Assembly: GCA_024362935.1 (NCBI GenBank)
Contig: JANCRA010000005.1
Span: forward strand, 22,900,235-22,964,234
Length of the DNA stretch: 64,000 nt
Reading direction: 5' to 3'
From: Setophaga petechia
Lineage: Eukaryota > Chordata > Aves > Passeriformes > Parulidae
This document shows, one piece after another, positions 29,001-38,000 of the stretch. The position numbers were made by a program, and so were the translations under genes. The notes under the pieces are model-generated. The model searched no databases, was not told the origin of the DNA, and was given only the letters and a program-made list of their open reading frames with translations. Numbering within the stretch: the first letter of the stretch is position 1; every line of letters begins with the position of its first letter.

Positions 29001-32000
29001 GGCAATAAAAGCCCTAATGCTTGAAGGATCTATAAGAAGGGCAGCTCACTTCTCTGCAGACAGAGCTGTTTGAGGTCAGTAGCACAGGACCTGCAGAGAT
29101 TGTGGTCTGGAATACCTTGTTTCACAAAGTTTTTGTGTGGTAATCTTCTCTTTGTAAAGAAGGACAGGAAAGTTACTTAACAGATTTTATTAACCAGAGT
29201 AGCTCAGTGAACTAAAGATTGTAACATTTATTTACCTGTTCATGAGCAATGTGCACTTGTTCATGTCTGGTAGTTATTTCTTCTGTAGCTCTTGTTATTC
29301 TTTCTTGTTCTTTGGCTTTGTCTGTGGCAATTATTACTGTCGGTACTGGAGTTTTCTCTGGTTCTTTTCTCACCTGGACATTTACAAATAAGGAACTTTT
29401 AATTTTTATTTTAAAATATAAGGTATGTGAATTTCAATATATTTGGAAAAGAGCATAGAAATTAAAGAAAGCAAAGAGGTCACATTCTGTATTTTGAAAT
29501 CATCTAGTCTGGAAACAACAATAAAAACATAAACGGACTTTGTACAAAACATTTATCATAAAAATAATAAAACATTGCGCAAATACTTTGTTTGCTACTG
29601 AAAACAGTACTAAAAAATTTGCTCTGAGAAAAACTGTCCTGCATTGAAATCACTTTGAGAAAGTGTATGATACTAAAAATAAGTTTAATGAAACTTTCGT
29701 TCAACAAGAATTTCACTTAGCATTGAAAATGCTAAGTTCAGATTAATGTCCAGGTGGATTTCTGTTTCCCAGTGCTTTAAAGAGAGGTTACACTTTCTTC
29801 CTCATGCATTTCTACTATAATGCAAATATAACATTGGCTATAAAAGCTCATCTTCCATTAAATCATATTTTTCTGTTAAAATACATGTTCAATTCAAATC
29901 AATTATTTGTATTTTCAAAATTGATTCCAATGCAGAATCAGTTTTTCCTCCATTTTTTCTGACCCCCTGTGTTGCCAACAGACAAAGCAGGCTACAAATG
30001 GCAAGCTTAGAGACAATATCAGAACAACCCCCCACAGACACACCCAGTCCCCAACAAAATTTAAGAGCTGTTTTCTACATGTCAATTCTTTAAATTATCA
30101 AGAATGCTTGAGAAAAGATAGGTTGTCTTAGTTATTGCAACATTATCCATCACATTCTTCAGTATAAATAATGGAAGTGAAATGAAAAATGAAAGAGAGT
30201 GATCACAGAGAAGAGAAGAGACAGGAAAAAGATAGCACTGTAAGCTGGAAGAGTGAACATATATAAAAGGGACAAATAATAACAGTATCGCATTTTTCTT
30301 CTTCGAACGCTTGTCTTTTGTATGAGATATCAGATTTTTGAACAAGGTAGGGCATAAAAAAATCTCAGGTACAATCTGTATTCACCTTTTCAGGAGAGAT
30401 GTGTCTTTGTTCTTGTGAAGTTACAATTCCTTCTCTAGTTCTCGATATCACTGTTTGTTTTGTGGTTTTATCAGTGGTAACTACTACCATTGCCTCCTTT
30501 TTCATCTGATTTTTGTAGCAACAAACAAAAAAAACACCAAAGCCTTAGAATTCATTTAAAAAATTTGATCATCAAAATAAGAAGAGAAAGAAAAATAAGA
30601 GAGGAATTCAAATAAAGGAAAAATACTCAGGGAGAATTATGTTATTTCTAGTGGGGAAATTATAAATGAGATATTAGAGAAAAAAAGTCATCATTCTAAG
30701 AATAATGTTAGAGAATAAAGAAGAAGAGAGAATAGAGGATCGCTTTCAGAGAGAGCAACCTTAAAAAGAGTAATTAGTTCAATCCTGTTATGATGGAATG
30801 GAATGGTGTAAATGAACCTGAGCATTCCTTTACAGTCTAGGTGTTCTAGATGAGTATGCATGCTTTTGCAGAGCACTGGGCAACATCTTGTTAATTCCTC
30901 ACAGTGAATCATGCCTTGTTCACGGGTTGGATGAAGGGATAAAGGGAAACCATAGAATGTCTGTGCTCTGTTTCTACCTGCTCATGAACAGGCTGAACGT
31001 GGACTGCAGTCATTGCTGTCCTTTTAGCAGTTTGCTCTGCAACACCTGGAGCTGGTTCTCTCACCATGGCTTGATCCACAGCAGCAACAACTGTAGCAAT
31101 AGCTGCTGTTTTTTCACTGTCCTTTCTCACCTATATTAGTCACATCAAAAGACATTTTTTCATATTTTTCATACATTCAGACGAAGCACAAAACCAGTAC
31201 AGAGACAGAATATTGCAAAGAAGCATTTCCACATCTGCTGCAGAACTCTCTCAATAGCAGATGCACACAAGGTTTTACACATAGCCTCTCAGATTCCATT
31301 TAGCAGATCTATCCAGCAGTGGTGAGACTCACACAAACCAAACACAGTATTTTTTCCAGAAAGAGACTTTACCTCTCTAGCACCAGCGGCCACCTCGCCA
31401 GCAGCAGTGCCAGTAACAGTGACTTGTTCTTGGACCCCATATCTCCCTTCCCATCTTTCCTCAGTGACTTGGGTAGTGCTTGTAGATACTCTTGTTTCCT
31501 TCATCTGGGCTTCCATGGTTCCAGCATATCCTTCCTGCTTCCAAGGAGGAAGGACATCAGCCCCAGCTGTTGTCACTACATGTGGTTTACGGATTGGAGA
31601 TGGAGATTTCACTGGTCTAATAGGTGAGGTGGAGATTCTCCCAGCAGGAGAAACTGACCTATTAAAAAAAAATACAGTATCAATATCACTAATCTACTGC
31701 CACAGCAAGAGCTGTATAAACAACTGCAGCCTGAACTTGAACTCATTCCCCATATAGGGCATCTACAGTAATGTACAGTTTCATTTTAAGAAGGGTTTTT
31801 GAGAGATTCTACTTGTAAATTACACTAACTTGTTTTTATAACATTATGCTTAACTGTTGTCTTTCTCATAACTTGAACATGTCTTTGTAGTAGCTTAGTT
31901 TCCAAAAAAAAAAATCAGAACAAGTGGCAAAAGAAGTCTCAGTCAACCAAATACATTTGAGATATAAAAATTATTTTGCATTTGCTCTATCCTAATTCTT

Positions 32001-35000
32001 CTAATAGGAATAATACAAAAGGCTCACAGGCTGTAAATACTACATAATACAGTCATGGTCCAGTCTCTGTAGAGAGATAAAATCATAATTGTAACCAATC
32101 TTGAGAAAAAAGTCATGTAGCTACCACCTAGCAAAACAACTGGATGTACTTCTGTACTATGTCTTATTTTCATGTGTCACCCATATATGTATACCCATAA
32201 TCCAGGCAAATTTCTTATCAGTGCTGAATATTTTTCCCTGCACTTACTGTACAGATCTCAATAATTTATATCCAGTTGGAAAGTGCTAGTTTCTAAATTC
32301 TGATATTCCAAAAATTCAGTCCTAATTCTAGCAGACACTTTTAAAGCTTTTTCCAAAATTCTTAAACAGGCTTTCTAACTTAGAATTTCTTTCAGTAGAA
32401 TTTTTTGTGCTGTACTTCCCAGAGAACATTAACAAATAGCAGCAGTAGGGGGCAGCCGCATCATGATAATTTTAGATTTAGTTTTTTCTAACGTGTTGTA
32501 TGTCTATAAGGGGTCTGACTAGCAAGGGAGGGCAAATTTCTAGTTCTATATGTGCTCTAGATGTCGCTATTGAATTCCTTTTTCATTTATGCAGTTTGTT
32601 AGTTACTGCTAGTTGCTATCAATCCATTTATTCCTGTCCTTGCAAGTTATTATCAGTGGTATTATCAGCAAGTATTATCAACATACCCAGCTCTGGCAAC
32701 TTAAATGGGGCTCTTCTGAGCATTTAGTTTGGAGACATTCCTTCCCTGATGCTGGTACTTCAGGATACTGCAACTGCAGGACTTTCAAAACACTCTTCGC
32801 TTTACCTGCCCCTCCACACAGACCTCATGGGGTCTCCCAGAGCACAAGTCTTGCTCTTCTCATCACTCACTTTCCCTCTCTGGCCCTTCTACACAGCAGA
32901 GATAAACTTCATTTTTCCATAACCACATTTAGCTTGCCTACCTTCAAAATATTATTTCTGTAGTTATTACCAGCACATACATGGAACACAAGCTCAAGGT
33001 TTTTTTACATATCCTTTCATTCTGTTTGCCACTTAACAGTGTCATTGCTCTTTTCTCTGTTCATCTAAAATAATCAAGAGCCAACTGCTCTATTGGCTTT
33101 TTTTTCTGTTTCATCATGAAATTGAGCTGTGAGTGTCACTTTGGCTCTATGTAGAGCAATCAAATGGGATTTTCTACAGTAGGGGATAGAAGTCTACATA
33201 GGCGACCCACTCTTCTGTAGCAGTGGCAAATATAGCACATTACAGCCCACCATCAGAAAAAAACAGTCATTATTAAGTTGGTGCATTCTTTCATTTCATA
33301 CTGTGCTCTCATTCCACAGCATTACTTCTATACGTAAAAGTGATTCCAAAAGCAATACTGCCCAAAAGAACAGTAATTTTACCTTACTGGTGAAGGTGTT
33401 GGTGCTCTGACATGTCTTACAGGTGATGGTGATTGTCTAACGGGTGATGGTGATTGCTGTCGTGCCATTTGTGCTTTTGCAGCAGTTGTCGGGGTTGGTG
33501 ATTTGGATGTAGGTCTAGGAGGCATTCGTGGAGGTGCCTTGTGTGGGAGCTGTTGGGTGGTTGCACCTTCTATCATCATTTCAACACTTGTAAGTGATCT
33601 GGCATCAAAGTGGGCTTCTGTCTTCTACAATGAAAAACAAGAAAACTAGGGTGAGGGACTGCAGAAGTAATCCTCCACATTTTAGCCTTACCTGCTTTGT
33701 TTTTGAAAATTATACCTTTTCAATTCTGGCTTGTCTTGTTTGTGAAATCTGAGCAGTCGATACAATTGTCTTTGTCTTTTTAGCAGGAACGGCTTCTTCC
33801 TCGCCTTTGGAAAGAAAATGTGGTCAGAAGAATTGCATATGTTAAAATCAATAAACAGAGAAATAAATGAATGGTCAACTCCAATTATATAAAAATTTAC
33901 ATATACAACAGAAAAATAATTAAACAACCATCTGTTTTGCCCTCAATATCTACAGACAGATAGTTGTGAAAACTGTTGAAACAATATTACTGCATTACCG
34001 AGCCATTAGAAAAAAACCCCAAAGCAAAACAAAATACATTCATTGTAGATTCTTCATATAGGTCCTGGATCATAAATGACAACAGTGTCTCTAAGCCTGA
34101 CTGAGGTGAAATCCAAGCAAGACTGCTCTGGGTAGCATGTTTTCCTGCCACAATTCTCTAAAAACTGTTCTCATCCTTACCAGCCTCCTTCAAAAGACTA
34201 GGTACCGCTATGCAGTCTAATTTATCTATTCTATCAAAGTCAACTTACAGGCAAAACTTTGAGAGATTTACAGACCAAAATGAGAACTCAAGGTATCCCA
34301 CACTTTTTCTATCAACTATATCCTCTGCTTAAAGAAGACCCATTCTGGAAAAAAGGTCTTTTTAAATCTCAGATGAAAATCTTTGGCAAATTTCATCCAA
34401 GACACTGCTTTTTTGTTTTTTACAGCAAGTTAATAACTCTTGAGAAAGAAATGATAAATTAACTTGTTGATATAACTGCTATGAAGTGGTGTATATTGCA
34501 CCACGACCATTAATGCTCCTGCAACCTCAGCTCTGTTACCTTGAATTAGCAATTCAGCTGTTGAAGTAGCACGTCCCATACTATTTGTGGCATTTACGGA
34601 ATAGGTGCCGGAGTCTTCAGGATATGCTTCTGCAATTATTAAGCTGTAAAGGTCTCCTTCTTGTGAAATTTTAAAATCGGGGGAACTTTTAATTTCTACT
34701 CCATCCCGATAGAACTTCACCACAGGTGTAGGGATTCCAGTCACTCTCACGTCAAGTCGAACTTGACTTCCTTGTCTTGCCGTCATGCTCTGTAGTCGTT
34801 GTGAGAAGTTTGGTGGTGCTGTTGCAGCTGCATTTTTATTAAAGAAGTAAATAGAAAAACAATAGTGCCTGTTAAAAAGAATGGTAAGTACTAGATACTT
34901 TCATTACTAGAAGTGTGTGAGGTCTATTTCTTCTTCACATGCTACTGACAGATGATAGTACCTCCTGAAACATTCAAAATATTATTTTTGATTACAAATG

Positions 35001-38000
35001 ATTGCAAATGTTTCTAGAATTACAGATATATTGCTTGTAACCATAGGCATTAAGCACAGTCTTTTTGTATGGACGCCTATGTGACTTGTTTTGTTAAATA
35101 TCGTTGATACTATTAGATATCATTAATGGCACCATACTGCAGAAATTCATCCTTTTATGGACAATTTCAGTGTAGCCAGCATGACAGACCATAAGGAACT
35201 ACATGTATAAGGGCTGAGCCTGAATCATGTAATCATGAATAAGAGTTTGTGAGATCAAGATTAAACTAGATACAGTTAAAATGTAAAGGACACTTAGACT
35301 TTACTGGTGAGAACACATGCTGAGTTATAGACTGCTTTAGGAAAAGCAATGTGCTTTGCTATTTTTTGCTGATCATGTACTTGAAATCTGAACTATTTCA
35401 AATCTCTCTCAGAGATTTGAAATCTCTCTCAAATCTCTCTAGCAGGCAGAGAGAGGTGCCTTTCTGTAGCTGCTGAGTACCTGTGACAAGCAGCTCAGCA
35501 GTACTAGTCGCTTGCCCAGATCCATTGGTGGCTTGCACAGTGTATCTCCCGCTGTTGGCTTCTGTCACGGTGGGGATCACCAGTCTAGCGCGGCCATCAC
35601 TAAACGAGATCTGCACACCGGGCAGAGTTGCAGCAGAGAGAACCTGGCCATCCCGAAACCAGTTCACCTCAGGAACTGGGAAACCTACAGAAAAAGGAAG
35701 ACAAATGGAGATCAAGACATTATGAAATGTCAGAAATAAAAAATTACCATGTATACACAGTTGTGGTGGAGCAAAATGCCACAGGCGCAGATATATGTCC
35801 AGAAGCACAGTGGCAAAGGAATTTGGTTTTAGAAAGGTCTCTAAAATGCACAGAGCAATAGGGCAGCTGCACTGGCTCCTGTGTTTAATAAATCAATTGA
35901 ATAATGAGTATTTAGCAATCTTACTAAAAAATAAAAGTTCATCAAATTCAGGAGGAGGATAAATTAATTAATGTGAGGTATTTTTAAAATATATTTGCTA
36001 TTATCTAAGTAGGATTGATTATTGCTAGCATATTTACGCAGTCCAATAGTCTGGAGATAATATACAGTCAGTACTTCCAACCAAATAAAGTATATGTTCT
36101 AAAACTACTATGGCTTTAGAAAATGAAGTGATAGAAAAAGTGACTGCTGTAGACATTAAAATCAAATGCTAGCAAAGTTTTGGGGGTTTTAATTTCTTTT
36201 TCTGCAATTTTTTGAGTTTGATCAACAGCAGACACCTGGAATCAGCTGTTGTTCAAGTATATTATTCTATTTTATTGGGGTCATGAACAAGAGTCTTGGG
36301 GTCAGAAAAATTTCAATTTTAACAACAGTTGATTTTTGGTTTTAAACGTGATTTGAGATTGTTTGTGGAAATTCGCTTCTAGTGTTCTACTCCGCCGAAT
36401 TTATTGAGTAACTTAAATCCATTAGATAAGCAACTAAAATTCTTATATGAATCACACACATAAGGAGAACAGGTAATTTAAGGAGATGATTCCAGCTCAA
36501 AGTCTTTTTTTGTAGTTCTAGAACATAATTTCTTCAAAATTAAAATCCTCCCAAATTCACTTCATGTTTATCTCCACTGAACCCGAATCACCAGTTGCAC
36601 TGCATGGGGGTTAAGGAATGAGATCTGAGACTTGAATTTATTTTCCCAGTTCTGATGTCTGTGGTTTGGAAAACCCCAGGTGCACAGAGTTCTGCTTCCT
36701 TTCTAGAGTATCCTTCCTATAAACTGAATAAATTATTAAGGAATTTGATGTGCAAGGAAAATGACTGTGTGAGACTGAAGTGAAAGAGAAGCTGATATGT
36801 AGATTAAGGCTTTCACTGGTTCACTGCAGTCCCATCAAACTTGGTTAGGATAGTTTAAAATCTTATTCACAGTAAAGGACTGATATTTAGAGAAATGTAA
36901 AACAAACACACACTCACAGAGAAAGAAAATGTGGACAATTTTAGGGAGTATTAGAAATCAAAAAGGTAAAATTACATTTAAGTATTGTCAATTTCACAGA
37001 TGGAAATTATCGGTCCTGATGCGATGGTATAATTCAGTTTTGCAGTGTTGGTGTAGGGAAACTTGGGCATTATCATTATAAATACTTAGAGTATGCAGCA
37101 GACACCAGTGATTTCATTCAGAACTATGTGTCTTCAATATTTTTGAAAATTATTTTTAAAATATTTTAAGCTAGGCAACCCCCCAAAACATGTCCTCAGT
37201 AGTGAATTTTCTTGAAACATCATCAAAAGTTCTATTTGAACTTTTGTGGTGGAATTATATGATGATTAGCAAAAATGGGAGTTTCTGTGGCAGGTTGAAA
37301 AAGCCCTGCACTTTTAAAATGGAGTCTATTTTGATGTCTCAAACTGCTATGTACAAGGCATCCAAAGCTAGAAGCCATTTTAGAAATCTGAGCCAAATTT
37401 TATTTTTAAAACTCAACTCCACAAATTTATTAGCACTCTGCTAGTCCCAGGTCACAGAGCTAGGTATGATCTAACTCAGATTATAGATATATGTGCCCAG
37501 TCTATATAGAGTAGGGTTTTACTTCTACATGTCCCAAATACACTGTGATTTGACTGTTAATGATTAGAACAATAATTTTTCATTTTAAACCTGTTCTTGA
37601 GGTTTTTTGTACTTTAACACCAAAAAGAAGAAAATCGATCTGTAGTGCCTCAAATTCACTGCTTAAGTAATTGAATTCAATAAGGTTTTCCTGACAATGA
37701 TGTGAGAGGGACTGCCAACTTGTGCATGATCTGTGTGTTGCTTTCAAAAATAAGCACTATGAAAAGGCTGTCTTGCACTGGGTAACACGTGAAAATGCCA
37801 GTTCAAGAAAGGTAAGCAGTCCATAGGTTAATTATTTATGAAAAAAATCAAACTTGATCAGTACTTTGGAGACATGAGCTTGGCACTGTTCTAATGCCAG
37901 CAACAGTTCTGACTTTCTTGTCTCATGACTCAGTCACTGGTGGTGACCCAGTAGGACTCCCCCTGTGACCGGGCCTGGCTGCTCTGGCATTTGCTGCTTT

